Source of the DNA: Roseateles sp. XES5
Lineage (GTDB): Bacteria; Pseudomonadota; Alphaproteobacteria; Rhizobiales; Rhizobiaceae
NCBI RefSeq assembly: GCF_020535545.1
Contig: NZ_CP084752.1
Span: 3,313,501 to 3,377,500 of the forward strand
Direction: 5' to 3'
DNA length: 64,000 nucleotides
Shown here: positions 49,352-58,840 of the stretch, piece after piece
Layout: each line of letters starts with the position of its first letter
How positions within the stretch are numbered: position 1 is the first letter of the stretch
Program-made: the position numbers and the translations under genes
Notes under the pieces: generated by a model
The model's input: only the letters and a program-made list of their open reading frames with translations
What the model was told of the DNA's origin: nothing
Databases searched by the model: none

Positions 49352-51686
49352 TTTCGGCATGAGCATGCGGCGGTTCTTCTCTTCGGGGCATCGTGCGGGG
49401 CTGGGGCATTCCCGCTTCTCCGGCACGGCATGCCATGAAAGGGGAGGCGCTCCATGCATCTCCTTCTAGCCCAGAAGGGCACCATCGCCGACGGCAAGGA
49501 GGCGATCGACCTCGGCCAGACGCCGGGCGACGTACTGTTCCTCTCGGCCGCCGATACGGAGCTTGCCGCCATCGCCGCCGCGCACCGCGCGCGCGGCGCG
49601 AAGACGCGCCTGCGCCTTGCCAGCCTTGCGACCCTGTCGCATCCTATGTCGGTCGATACCTATGTCGAGCGCACGGTTCGCCACGCCAGGCTCATCGTCA
49701 TTCGCGCCCTCGGCGGCGCGAGCTATTTCCGCTACGTGCTGGAGGCCCTGCTGGCGACGGCGGCGGCAAACGGCATCATGCTTGTGGCGCTTCCCGGCGA
49801 CGACCGTCCGGATGAGGGCCTTCTGCCGTTCAACCGCATCGACGCGCAAGACCGCGAGCGTCTCTGGGCCTATCTCAACGAAGGCGGGGCGGAAAACGCC
49901 GACCGCTTCCTCGCCCATGCCGATGCGCTGGTCTTCGGCGGCGAAAAGCCGGCCGCCGCGACGCCGCTGGACAAGGCCGGGATCTGGTGGCCGGGGCGCG
50001 GCGTCATCGATATCGAGACATGGCGGCAGCTGGCAGAAGAGGCCGTTCCAGCCGCGCAATCCCCGACCGCCGCCCTCTGCTTCTATCGCGCCTATGTCCA
50101 GAGCGGCGAGACGCGCCCCGTCGAAATGCTGATCGAGGCGCTGGCCGCCGAGGGCGTGCGCGCCCTGCCGCTCTTCGTCTCCAGCCTCAAGGACCCGGCC
50201 TCCATCGAGATCGTGCGCGCCGCCTTCGCAGACATCCGGCCGGAGGTCGTGCTGAATGCCACGAGCTTTGCCGTCTCGGCGCCCGGCGCCGGCCGCAAGC
50301 CGACCGTGCTGGACGAAACCGGGGCGCCGGTGCTGCAGATCATCTTCTCCGGCTCCTCGCGCGAGGCCTGGGCGGCGTCGGGCCAGGGGCTGACGGCGCG
50401 CGACCTCGGCATGAACGTCTCCCTGCCGGAAGTGGACGGGCGCGTGCTCGCCCGCGCCGTCTCCTTCAAGGCCGCCGCGCGCTATGACGAGGGCGTGGAG
50501 ACGAACATCGTCAGCCTCGATCCCGTCGAGGACCGTATCCGCTTTTCCGCGCGCCTTGCAGCCGGCTGGGCGCGGCTTCGCCGTGCGTTCCCGGCCGAGC
50601 GGCGCATCGCCGTCGTCATGGCGAACTATCCGAACCGCGATGGCCGCCTCGGCAACGGCGTCGGCCTCGACACGCCGGCCGGCACGATGGAAGTGCTGCG
50701 CGCCATGGCGGCGGAGAACTATCGTGTCTGCGACCTGCCGGAGGACGGCGACGCGCTGATCGCTCATCTGATGGCGGGTCCGACCAATGCCGCAAACGAC
50801 GGCCGGGAAATCCGCGAGACGCTTTCCCTCAAGGATTACAAGACCTTCTTCACTGCGCTTCCGAAGGTGATTCAGGACGAGGTGACGGCGCGCTGGGGCA
50901 GGCCGGAAGACGATCCCTTCGTCGCGGGCGATGTCTTCGCCCTGCCGCTCGCCCGTTTCGGCGAGACGCTGGTCGGCATCCAGCCGGCGCGCGGCTACAA
51001 TATCGATCCGAAGGACACCTACCATTCGCCGGACCTCGTGCCGCCGCACGGCTATCTTGCCTTCTACGCCTTCCTGCGCGCGCATTACGGCGCCCATGCC
51101 ATCGTGCATATGGGCAAGCACGGCAATCTCGAATGGCTGCCGGGCAAGGCGCTGGCCCTGTCGGAAACCTGCTATCCCGAAGCCGTGTTCGGCCCCGTGC
51201 CGCACCTCTATCCCTTCATCGTCAACGATCCGGGCGAGGGCACGCAGGCCAAGCGCCGCTCCGCCGCCGTCATCATCGACCACCTGACGCCGCCCTTGAC
51301 GCGCGCCGAGACCTACGGCCCGCTGAAGGATCTCGAAGCGCTGGTCGACGAATATTACGATGCCTCCGGCGGTGACCCGCGCCGCATCAAGCTGCTGTCG
51401 AAGCAGATCCTCGATCTCGTGCGCGATATCGGTCTCGACCGGGACGCCGGCATCGCCAAATCCGACGGCGAGGAAACGGCGCTGCAGAAGCTCGACGCCT
51501 ATCTCTGCGACCTCAAGGAAATGCAGATCCGCGACGGCCTGCATGTCTTCGGCGTCTCGCCCGAGGGCCGGCTTCTCACCGACCTGACGCTGGCCCTGGC
51601 GCGCGTGCCGCGTGGTCTTGGCGAAGGCGGCGAGGCGAGCCTGCAGCGGGCGATTGCGCTGGACGTGCTGGGAAGCGATGGCCGCT

Positions 51687-51739
51687 CCTCTGTCCTGCCA
51701 GTCTCCCCCTTGAGGGGGAGATGGCCGGCAGGCCGGAGG
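51687..51739. repeat. Palindromic repeat inserted in cobN
   Basis: Outer arms CCTCTGTCCTGCC (51687-51699) and GGCAGGCCGGAGG (51727-51739) flank an inner stem TCTCCCCC, TTGA, GGGGGAGA. In one frame it reads SPLEGEMAGRPE, the peptide often seen where this rhizobial repeat type falls in coding DNA. Length about 53 bases. Confidence 0.75.
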
Positions 51740-53286
51740 AGGAGAGCACACGGTTCGCCTTCGACCCGCTCGACTGCATCGCCTCCGATCCCTGGACCGG
51801 CCCGCGTCCGGACATTCTCGTCACGCAGTCCGAAGCGCCCTGGCGCAGCAACGGCGACACGGTGGAGCGCATCGAGCTTCTGGCGGCACGGCTGGTGGAT
51901 GGCTCGCTTGCCTGCCCGGATGGCTGGCAGCGGACGCGCGTCGTGCTCGATACGATCGACACGACCATTCGCCCCGCCATCGCCGCCTGCGGTCCGGCGG
52001 AGATCGCGGCGCTGATGCGCGGCCTCGACGGGCGCTTCATCGAACCCGGCCCCTCCGGCGCGCCGACGCGCGGGCGGCCGGACGTGCTGCCGACCGGGCG
52101 TAACTTCTATTCCGTCGACAGCCGCGCCGTGCCGACCCCGGCGGCCTGGGAACTCGGCAGGAAATCCGCCGAACTGCTCGTCACCCGTTATGCGCAGGAT
52201 CACGGCGAATGGCCGACCTCCTTCGGCATCACGGCCTGGGGCACGTCCAACATGCGCACTGGCGGCGACGACATCGCCCAGGCCATGGCGCTGATCGGCG
52301 TCAAGCCGACCTGGGACATGGCGTCCCGCCGCGTCACCGGCTTCGAGATCATTCCGCCCGCCGTGCTGCGCCACCCCCGTGTCGACGTCACGCTCCGGAT
52401 CTCCGGCTTCTTCCGCGATGCCTTCCCCGAACAGATCGCGCTGTTCGACCGCGCCGTGCGCGCCGTCGGCGCGCTTGACGAGGACGATGCGGACAATCCC
52501 ATCGCCGCCCGCATGCGGGCCGAAGTACGGGCGCTTGCCGCCAAAGGCGCCTCCGAAGAGGACGCGGCCCGGCAGGCCGGTTTCCGCATCTTCGGCGCGA
52601 AATCCGGCGGCTATGGCGCGGGCCTGCAGACGATGATGGACGAGGGTCTGTGGAACGAGCGCGGCGATCTTGCCGAGGCCTGGCTTGCCTGGGGCGCGCA
52701 TGCCTATGACGGGGCGGGCGACGGCGTGCCGATGCGCGAGCGGCTGGAGACGCGCATGAAGAGCCTTCAGGCCGTGGTGCAGAACCAGGACAGCCGTGAG
52801 CACGACCTGCTCGACAGCGACGAATATTACCAGTTCGAGGGCGGCATGGCCGCCGCCGCCGAGCACCTTTCCGGCAAGCAGCCCGTCGTCTATCACAACG
52901 ACCTGTCGCGGCCGGAAAAGCCGGTCGTGCGCACGCTGGAAGACGAGATCGGCCGTGTCGTGCGCGCCCGCGTCGTCAATCCGAAATGGATCGAGGGCGT
53001 CATGCGGCACGGCTACAAGGGCGCCTTCGAGATCGCCGCGACAGTCGATTTCATGTTCGCCTTCGCCGCGACGACCGGGGCGGTGAAGGACCATCATTTC
53101 GAGGCGGCCTACCAGGCCTATGTGCTGGACGAGCGGGTGCGCGATTTCCTGCGCGAGAAGAACCCCGCCGCGCTGGCCGAGATGGCCGCGCGTTTCGCCG
53201 AAGCCATCGACCGGCGCCTCTGGACGCCGCGCTCGAATTCCGCGCGCTATGAACTGGATATGCTGGGCGCCCGCAAGGCGTCCTGA
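51721..53286 (+). CDS. cobN: C-terminal half of CobN, possibly translated separately
   Basis: An intact 521-codon frame that starts with an ATG inside the palindromic insert and holds the rest of CobN: APWRSNGDTVERIELLAARL, GRPDVLPTGRNFYSVDSRAV, TSFGITAWGTSNMRTGGDD and WIEGVMRHGYKGAFEIAAT. All are typical of the chelatase. The insert places AGGGGG 2-3 bases before this ATG, closer than ideal for a ribosome-binding site. If translated, chelatase activity would need the two halves to assemble; otherwise the piece is a relic. cobO follows 17 bases downstream. Confidence 0.7.
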   Translation: MAGRPEEESTRFAFDPLDCIASDPWTGPRPDILVTQSEAPWRSNGDTVERIELLAARLVDGSLACPDGWQRTRVVLDTIDTTIRPAIAACGPAEIAALMRGLDGRFIEPGPSGAPTRGRPDVLPTGRNFYSVDSRAVPTPAAWELGRKSAELLVTRYAQDHGEWPTSFGITAWGTSNMRTGGDDIAQAMALIGVKPTWDMASRRVTGFEIIPPAVLRHPRVDVTLRISGFFRDAFPEQIALFDRAVRAVGALDEDDADNPIAARMRAEVRALAAKGASEEDAARQAGFRIFGAKSGGYGAGLQTMMDEGLWNERGDLAEAWLAWGAHAYDGAGDGVPMRERLETRMKSLQAVVQNQDSREHDLLDSDEYYQFEGGMAAAAEHLSGKQPVVYHNDLSRPEKPVVRTLEDEIGRVVRARVVNPKWIEGVMRHGYKGAFEIAATVDFMFAFAATTGAVKDHHFEAAYQAYVLDERVRDFLREKNPAALAEMAARFAEAIDRRLWTPRSNSARYELDMLGARKAS

Positions 53287-53303
53287 ACGGGAAGGAAACG
53301 ACG

Positions 53304-53945
53304 ATGACCGAGAACCATGACGAAACCGCCGGCATGAGCGAAGCCGAGCTTGCCCGCCATTCGGAGAAGATGGCCAAGAAGAAGCAGGCGCGCGAGAAGA
53401 TCATGGCGACGAAGACCGACGAGAAGGGCCTCGTCATCGTCCATACCGGCAAGGGCAAGGGCAAGTCGACCGCCGGCTTCGGCATGATCTTCCGCCACAT
53501 CGCGCACAAGAAGCCCTGCGCCGTCGTGCAGTTCATCAAGGGCGCGATGGTGACGGGCGAGCGCGACCTCATCGAGGCGCATTTCGCCGATCTCTGCCAG
53601 TTCTTCACGCTCGGCGAGGGGTTCACCTGGGAGACGCAGGACCGCGCCCGCGACGTGGCGATGGCGCAGAAGGCCTGGGAAAAGGCGAAGGACCTGATCC
53701 GCGACGAGCGCAACTCCATGGTGCTGCTCGACGAGATCAACATCGCGCTGCGCTACGACTATATCGACGTGCAGGAGGTCATCGATTTCCTGAGGAACGA
53801 GAAGCCCTACATGACCCATGTCGTGCTGACCGGCCGCAATGCCAAGGAAGAGCTGATCGAGATCGCCGACCTCGCCACCGAGATGGAATTGCTGAAGCAC
53901 CCGTTCCGCTCGGGCATCAAGGCGCAGCAGGGCGTGGAATACTGA
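53304..53945 (+). CDS. cobO: Corrinoid adenosyltransferase CobO
   Basis: A 213-aa BtuR/CobO-type ATP:corrinoid adenosyltransferase that forms the Co-C5' bond. The P-loop is VHTGKGKGKSTAGFGMI near 47-63, followed by FIKGAMVTGERDLIEAHF and the Walker B-like MVLLDEINIALRYDY. The N-terminal about 40 residues are a charged arm, usual for CobO. AAGGAA precedes the ATG. It ends the cbtB to cobO operon, followed by a repeat hairpin. Confidence 0.95.
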   Translation: MTENHDETAGMSEAELARHSEKMAKKKQAREKIMATKTDEKGLVIVHTGKGKGKSTAGFGMIFRHIAHKKPCAVVQFIKGAMVTGERDLIEAHFADLCQFFTLGEGFTWETQDRARDVAMAQKAWEKAKDLIRDERNSMVLLDEINIALRYDYIDVQEVIDFLRNEKPYMTHVVLTGRNAKEELIEIADLATEMELLKHPFRSGIKAQQGVEY

Positions 53946-53974
53946 GAGGCTATTCTTTCATCCACTGACGGCCC

Positions 53975-53997
53975 TTTCTCCCCGCAGGCGCGGGGAG
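53975..53997. repeat. Short palindromic repeat after cobO
   Basis: CTCCCCGC (53978-53985) and GCGGGGAG (53990-53997) form the stem, preceded by CCCTTT. It is of the same type as 32853-32880 and separates the convergent cobO and TSUP transporter genes, so it may also terminate transcription. Confidence 0.6.
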
Positions 53998-54030
53998 GAT
54001 TGCGGCGGGCCGGCGAGGGGCGCCTGCCTC

Positions 54031-54816
54031 CTACCAGCCGAGCCAGACGCGGATTGGATGGCTGGGATCCGCCATCAGGCGGATGGCAAGCGCGATCGAG
54101 GTGATCACGAGCAGCGGCTTGATGAGCTTCGCGCCGCTCTTCATCGCCACGCGCGAGCCGGCCTGCGCGCCGAGGAACTGGCCGACGCCCATGGCGAGGC
54201 CCACCTTCCATAAAATGACACCGTAGAACACGAAGACGACGAAGGCGCCGACATTGGAGCCGAAGTTGAGGAACTTCGTGTGCGCCGTCGCCTTGAGGAT
54301 GCCGAAGCCGGCAAGCGTCACGAAGGCCAGCATGAAGAACGAGCCCGTGCCCGGACCGAACACGCCGTCGTAGAGGCCGATCATGGGAACCACGGTGACG
54401 GTGAACAGGAACGTGCTCATGCGGCGGTGTTTGTCGACATCGCCGATGTTCGGCTTCAGCCCGAAATAGAGCGCGATCGCCACCAGCAGGAAGGGCAGCA
54501 TGATCTTCAGCACGTCGCCGGGCACGACCGTCGCCAGAAAGGCGCCGACCACCGAGCCGCCGGCGGCCAGCAAGGCCATCGGCAATTGTTCGCGCAGGTT
54601 CACATGGCCGGCGCGCGCATAGGCCAGCGTCGCCGAGCCGGAGCCGAACAGCGATTGCAGCTTGTTCGTGCCAAGCGTTTCCAGGGGTGGGATGCCGGCG
54701 AGCAGCATGGCGGGAATGGTGATCATGCCGCCGCCGCCCGCAATCGAATCGATGAAGCTGGCAACAAAGGCGGTGAGGAACAGCAGGAACAGGACGTGAA
54801 GGGCGATATCGGCCAA
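54031..54816 (-). CDS. TSUP/TauE-SafE family membrane transporter
   Basis: A 261-aa multi-span membrane protein of the sulfite-exporter TauE/SafE (TSUP) family, YfcA-like. The duplicated signature reads FIDSIAGGGGMITIPAMLLAG near 20-40, then GTNKLQSLFGSGSATLAY, and in the second half GLYDGVFGPGTGSFFMLAFV and HTKFLNFGSNVGAF. The substrate is unknown, often an organosulfur anion. The start at a TTG (54816) aligns with YfcA N-termini; an upstream ATG at 54909 would add 31 atypical residues. It is divergent from the beta-lactamase-like gene. Confidence 0.87.
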   Translation of the reverse strand: MADIALHVLFLLFLTAFVASFIDSIAGGGGMITIPAMLLAGIPPLETLGTNKLQSLFGSGSATLAYARAGHVNLREQLPMALLAAGGSVVGAFLATVVPGDVLKIMLPFLLVAIALYFGLKPNIGDVDKHRRMSTFLFTVTVVPMIGLYDGVFGPGTGSFFMLAFVTLAGFGILKATAHTKFLNFGSNVGAFVVFVFYGVILWKVGLAMGVGQFLGAQAGSRVAMKSGAKLIKPLLVITSIALAIRLMADPSHPIRVWLGW

Positions 54817-54970
54817 GGCGGGACTCGGGGAAAGCAAGAAAGGAAAGCATGTCGTTCTGTCAGACTGTGCGACAAAAGCAAAGCCCGCGCCCTTGCGCGC
54901 AAAGCGCAACGCAGATCAAACAGGGATCGTGCCGCCGCCTAGGATGCGGCGGCAGAACGAGAGGCGCCAG

Positions 54971-56023
54971 ATGGTGGACAGGACCGTGACGGACAGGACG
55001 GCAGCGGAGCAGGCGGGTTTCGATCCCGGCCTCGAGTGGAAGCTTTGCGCGGGCATCGAGGCTGGCCTTCTGCGCGATGTGCACTGTGTGCTCGTCAGCC
55101 GTGGCGGCCGGCTCGTCCTGGAACATTATCGCGAAGCGCCGGATGAAAGCTGGGGCACGCCGCTCGGCACGGTGGCCTTCGACACCGAGACCTTGCACGA
55201 TCTGCGTTCCGTCACGAAAAGTGTCACGAGCCTGCTCTATGGCATCGCGCTCGACCGCGGCCTCGTGCCGCCGCCGGAAGCACCGCTCCTGGCGCAGTTT
55301 CCCGAATATCCGGATCTTGCGGCCGAGCCGGCGCGGGCGAAGCTGACCATCGGCCATGCGCTCACCATGACGCTGGGCCTCGAATGGGACGAATATCGGT
55401 CCTATGCCGATCCGCTGAACAGCGAGATCGCCATGGAGAACGCACCGGACCGCTACCGCTTCGCGCTCGAGCAGCCCATCGTCGCGGAACCGGGCACGCG
55501 CTGGGCCTATTCGGGCGGTGCGACGGCGCTGGTGGGGGCGATCATCGAGCGCGGCACCGGCCAGCGCATCGAGGACTTTGCCCGCGAGGCGCTGTTCGAG
55601 CCGCTCGGCATCAAGACTTTCGAATGGCTGCGCGGATCGGACGGCGTGTCCTCGCCGGCTTCCGGCCTGCGCCTGACCGCCCCCGATCTTCTGCGGATCG
55701 GCCGGCTGGTGCTGGAAGGCGGCCTCACCGAAGGAAAGCAGGTCGTTTCGCCGCAATGGATCGCGTCCACCTGCGCGCCCCTGGTCTCGACCGACGACGG
55801 GCTCGGCTACGGTTATTTCTGGTTCCATGGCGAGGCGCCGGCGCTCGGGGCGGCGCGGCCCTGGCTCGCCGGTTTCGGCAATGGCGGCCAGCGGCTCTGG
55901 CTGCTGCCGGACCTCGATATCGCCTGCGTTATCTTTTCCGGCAATTACAATGCCCCGGACGCCTGGGTCTCGCCGACGCGCATCTGGCGCGAGATCGTGC
56001 TGGCCAATCTCGTCGCTGCGTGA
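54971..56023 (+). CDS. Serine hydrolase of the class C beta-lactamase family
   Basis: A 350-aa penicillin-binding-protein-like hydrolase. The SxxK motif is SVTK in LHDLRSVTKSVTSLLYGIAL, and the YxN-position is YSG in RWAYSGGATALVGAIIERGT. No signal peptide is seen, so it is probably cytoplasmic and acts as an esterase or peptidase rather than on cell wall or antibiotics. I chose the ATG at 54971 with GAGAGG upstream; the longer frame from 54893 adds a basic arm. Confidence 0.83.
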   Translation: MVDRTVTDRTAAEQAGFDPGLEWKLCAGIEAGLLRDVHCVLVSRGGRLVLEHYREAPDESWGTPLGTVAFDTETLHDLRSVTKSVTSLLYGIALDRGLVPPPEAPLLAQFPEYPDLAAEPARAKLTIGHALTMTLGLEWDEYRSYADPLNSEIAMENAPDRYRFALEQPIVAEPGTRWAYSGGATALVGAIIERGTGQRIEDFAREALFEPLGIKTFEWLRGSDGVSSPASGLRLTAPDLLRIGRLVLEGGLTEGKQVVSPQWIASTCAPLVSTDDGLGYGYFWFHGEAPALGAARPWLAGFGNGGQRLWLLPDLDIACVIFSGNYNAPDAWVSPTRIWREIVLANLVAA

Positions 56024-56079
56024 GGCGTGCCGCATCCGGCGCGTTCCATGCCGCAATCCGGTTTGACCGGCCTCTCCCC

Positions 56080-56217
56080 CTCCGGTACTAAGGGCAAGCG
56101 ACGGTGCCCGCAAGCGGGCCGAGCGGTGTCCGGTGCGGCCGACCCAGAGGGGCTTCATCCGGAACCGTCGGAAACGGCAAGGCCGGGCCTTTCGCGTGGA
56201 ATTTTCGAGAGACCCCC
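56080..56217 (+). other. Structured leader before the cobE operon
   Basis: The 140 bases before cobE contain short hairpins: CCCGC AA GCGGG near 56107-56118 and CCGT CGGAA ACGG near 56165-56177. I do not find the cobalamin riboswitch core here (no CCCGC-ACTGT box). It may be a regulatory RNA or an unrelated GC-rich leader. Confidence 0.35.
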
Positions 56218-56694
56218 ATGCGCACTGAGGCCCCATTCCCCGATACCGGACGACGATCGCTCGTCATCGGTCTCGGCTGCGAGTGCGGCACGCCGGCCGC
56301 CGAACTCCTCGATCTCGCCCTCTCCATCGTTACCGATCCGCAGCAGGTCACTTTTGTCGCGACGCTGGACGTGCGTGCGCAAGAGCCGGCCATGCATGCC
56401 GTCGCGCGGCATTTCGCCGTGCCGCTCGTGACGTTCCCGGCCGCGCGGCTGGAGGCCGAGACGCCGCGTCTCGCCAATCCCTCCGATCTCGTCTTCGCCC
56501 ATACCGGCTGCCACGGCGTTGCCGAGGCCGCCGCGCTGGCGCAGGCGGGCGCGGGCGGACGGCTGATCGTCGAAAAGACGAAATCCGCCCATGCCACGGT
56601 GGCCATGGCGGAATCTTTTCAAAGTCTTGCCGCCCTTTCTTCCGAAGGCGATTCCCCGTCTTCGCATACTGATTCAAGCCGGGAGCACGCCTGA
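56218..56694 (+). CDS. cobE: Cobalamin biosynthesis protein CobE (CbiG C-terminal-like)
   Basis: A 158-aa protein of the CbiG_C/CobE family. Typical elements are LVIGLGCECGTPAAELLDL near 16-35, TLDVRAQEPAMHAVARHFAV and the conserved HTGCHGVAEAAAL loop. CobE takes part in the aerobic corrin pathway, with a proposed link to ring contraction; its exact chemistry is unsettled. Its TGA stop overlaps the cobA ATG, so the pair is coupled. It is the first gene of the cobE-A-B-C-D operon. Confidence 0.88.
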   Translation: MRTEAPFPDTGRRSLVIGLGCECGTPAAELLDLALSIVTDPQQVTFVATLDVRAQEPAMHAVARHFAVPLVTFPAARLEAETPRLANPSDLVFAHTGCHGVAEAAALAQAGAGGRLIVEKTKSAHATVAMAESFQSLAALSSEGDSPSSHTDSSREHA

Positions 56695-57536
56695 TGCACG
56701 CCCTGTTCTCCGCCCTTCCGTCCATGGAAAAAGGCACTGTCTGGCTTGTCGGCGCCGGGCCGGGCGATCCGGGTCTCCTCACGCTGCACGCCGCCAATGC
56801 GCTGCAGCAGGCCGACGTGATCGTGCATGACGCGCTGGTCAATGCCGATTGCCTGTCGCTCGCCCGGCCGGGCGCGGTGCTGGAATTTGCCGGCAAGCGC
56901 GGCGGCAAGCCGTCGCACAAGCAGCGCGACATCTCGCTGCGGCTGGTGGAGCTTGCCCGTGCGGGCCACCGCGTGCTGCGGCTGAAGGGCGGCGATCCCT
57001 TCGTCTTCGGTCGCGGCGGCGAGGAGGCGCTGACGCTGATCGAGCACGGCATTCCCTTCCGCATCGTGCCGGGCATCACCGCCGGCATCGGCGGGCTGGC
57101 CTATGCCGGCATTCCGGTGACGCATCGCGAGGTCAACCACGCCGTCACCTTCCTCACCGGCCATGATTCCTCCGGCCTCGTGCCCGACCGCATCCATTGG
57201 GAAGGCATTGCCAAGGGCTCGCCCGTCATCGTCATGTATATGGCGATGAAGCATATCGGCCAGATCGCCGCCAATCTCATCGCGGGCGGCCGCTCCCCGG
57301 ACGAGCCCGTCGCCTTCGTCTGCAATGCCGCAACGCCCGAGCAGTCGGTGCTGGAAACGACGCTGTCGCGCGCCGAGGCCGATGTCGAGGCCGCCGGCAT
57401 CGAGCCGCCCGCCATCGTCGTCGTCGGCGAGGTGGTGCGCCTGCGCGCTTCGCTCGACTGGCTGGGTGCGCTGAAGGACGGCCGCAGGCTTGTGCCCGAT
57501 CCCTTCGGCCCGCGCGAGCGGAAGGACCCGGCATGA
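56694..57536 (+). CDS. cobA: Uroporphyrinogen-III C-methyltransferase (CobA)
   Basis: A 280-aa SAM-dependent enzyme that methylates uroporphyrinogen III at C2 and C7 to precorrin-2, the branch point to corrins and siroheme. Landmarks are VWLVGAGPGDPGLLTLHAAN, LRLKGGDPFVFGRGGEEAL and VPGITAGIGGLAYAGIPVTH. It lacks a CysG dehydrogenase domain, so it is a dedicated CobA. The start overlaps cobE by one base and the end overlaps cobB in an ATGA. The SAM need links it to methionine supply from bmt. Confidence 0.96.
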   Translation: MHALFSALPSMEKGTVWLVGAGPGDPGLLTLHAANALQQADVIVHDALVNADCLSLARPGAVLEFAGKRGGKPSHKQRDISLRLVELARAGHRVLRLKGGDPFVFGRGGEEALTLIEHGIPFRIVPGITAGIGGLAYAGIPVTHREVNHAVTFLTGHDSSGLVPDRIHWEGIAKGSPVIVMYMAMKHIGQIAANLIAGGRSPDEPVAFVCNAATPEQSVLETTLSRAEADVEAAGIEPPAIVVVGEVVRLRASLDWLGALKDGRRLVPDPFGPRERKDPA

Positions 57537-58840
57537 GCGGACTGCTCATCGCCGCGCCGTCCTCCGGTTCCGGCAAGACGACGGTGACGCTCGGCCTTGC
57601 GCGGGCATTGGCCGATGCCGGCGTGGCGCTCGTCTCGGGCAAGGCGGGCCCCGACTATATCGATCCGGCCTTCCATGCCGCCGCCAGCCGAAAGCCCTGC
57701 CTCAACTACGATCCCTGGGCGATGCGCCCGGAACTGATCCGCGCCAATGCCGCGCTGCAGGCAAAGGCCGGGGACTTCCTGCTGGTGGAGGCCATGATGG
57801 GCCTCTTCGACGGCGCGGCCGACGGCACCGGCGCGCCGGCCGACCTTGCCGCGACGCTTGGTCTGCCGGTGGTTCTGGTGGTCGATTGCAGCCGTATGTC
57901 GCAGTCCGTCGCCGCGCTGGTGAAGGGCTACACGGATTTCCGCGCGGATATTCACGTGGCCGGCGTCATCCTCAACAAGGTCGGCAGCGACCGGCATGAG
58001 GCCATGCTGTGCACCGCCCTGGCGGCGAGCGGCATCGAGATTCTCGGCGTGCTGCGCAGCGATTCGATGCTCGCCCTGCCGGAGCGCCATCTCGGCCTCG
58101 TGCAGGCCGGCGAACATGGCACGCTGGAGACCTTCATCGCCCATGCGGCGGAGGTCGTGACGCGCTGCTGTGCGCTCGATCGCCTGATCGCTGTCGCCGG
58201 GACGCGTCCTGCCTTGCCGTCCATGCAGCCCGCATCGCGCCTGTCGCCGCTCGGCCAGCGCATCGCCATCGCGCGGGACCAGGCCTTCGCCTTCACCTAC
58301 GAGCATCTGATGGCCGGCTGGCGGGCGGCGGGTGCTGAGCTTTTGTTTTTCTCGCCGCTGGCGGACGAGGCGCCGTCGGCGGATGCCGATGCCGTCTACC
58401 TGCCCGGCGGCTATCCCGAGCTGCATGCCGCGACCCTTGCCAATGCCGACCGTTTCCGCCTAGGCATGCAGGATGCGGCGCGCCGGGGGGCGCGCATCTA
58501 TGGCGAATGCGGGGGCTACATGACTCTGGGGGACGGTCTGGTTGCGGCGGATGGATCCCGCTACGGCATGCTCGGTCTCCTGCCGCTCGTTACCAGCTTC
58601 GCCGCCCGCCGCCGCCATCTCGGTTATCGCCGCGTCATGCCGCTGGCGGGGTCCGGCTTTGCAACGCCGATGACGGCGCATGAATTCCACTATTCCACGG
58701 TCATGGAGGAGGGGGCGGCGGACCGCCTCTTCGCCGTCACGGATGCGATGGGCGAAGACCTCGGCGAGGCCGGGCTGCGCCGGGGCGTGGTCAGCGGCTC
58801 CTACATGCACCTCATCGACCTTGCGCCGGAGGCGGCATGA
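57533..58840 (+). CDS. cobB: Hydrogenobyrinic acid a,c-diamide synthase (CobB)
   Basis: A 435-aa glutamine-dependent amidotransferase. The N-terminal P-loop reads LIAAPSSGSGKTTVTLGLAR, followed by GPDYIDPAFHAAAS and EAMMGLFDGAADGTGAPADL. The glutaminase domain has its nucleophile in GECGGYMTLGDG and a histidine in TAHEFHYSTV. It amidates the a and c carboxylates before cobalt insertion. Overlaps: ATGA with cobA and ATGA with cobC. Confidence 0.96.
   Translation: MSGLLIAAPSSGSGKTTVTLGLARALADAGVALVSGKAGPDYIDPAFHAAASRKPCLNYDPWAMRPELIRANAALQAKAGDFLLVEAMMGLFDGAADGTGAPADLAATLGLPVVLVVDCSRMSQSVAALVKGYTDFRADIHVAGVILNKVGSDRHEAMLCTALAASGIEILGVLRSDSMLALPERHLGLVQAGEHGTLETFIAHAAEVVTRCCALDRLIAVAGTRPALPSMQPASRLSPLGQRIAIARDQAFAFTYEHLMAGWRAAGAELLFFSPLADEAPSADADAVYLPGGYPELHAATLANADRFRLGMQDAARRGARIYGECGGYMTLGDGLVAADGSRYGMLGLLPLVTSFAARRRHLGYRRVMPLAGSGFATPMTAHEFHYSTVMEEGAADRLFAVTDAMGEDLGEAGLRRGVVSGSYMHLIDLAPEAA

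Larger units (their letters stand above)
49454..53286 (+). pseudogene. cobN: cobN, large cobaltochelatase subunit, reading frame broken by a palindromic insert
   Basis: CobN is the large subunit of the ATP-dependent cobaltochelatase that inserts cobalt into hydrogenobyrinic acid a,c-diamide. The frame from the ATG at 49454 gives a normal CobN N-terminal part of about 735 residues (to GEGGEASLQRAIALDVLG near 51676), then runs into a 53-base palindrome and out of frame, ending at 52015. The correct C-terminal part (FDPLDCIASDPWTGPRPDIL to the end) continues in another frame and ends at 53286. The insert is 2 mod 3 in length, which exactly explains the shift. Either the gene is inactive, or the protein is made as two pieces. 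Confidence 0.8.

Noticed and set aside
51660..51730. Frameshift in cobN as a plain sequencing error in a C or G run
   Set aside because: Not fully excluded, but the presence of a complete palindromic insert whose length accounts for the shift makes a real insertion the simpler explanation.
56080..56217. Second cobalamin riboswitch before cobE
   Set aside because: The conserved CCCGCnACTGT box and the GCCAGGAGACC end are missing.
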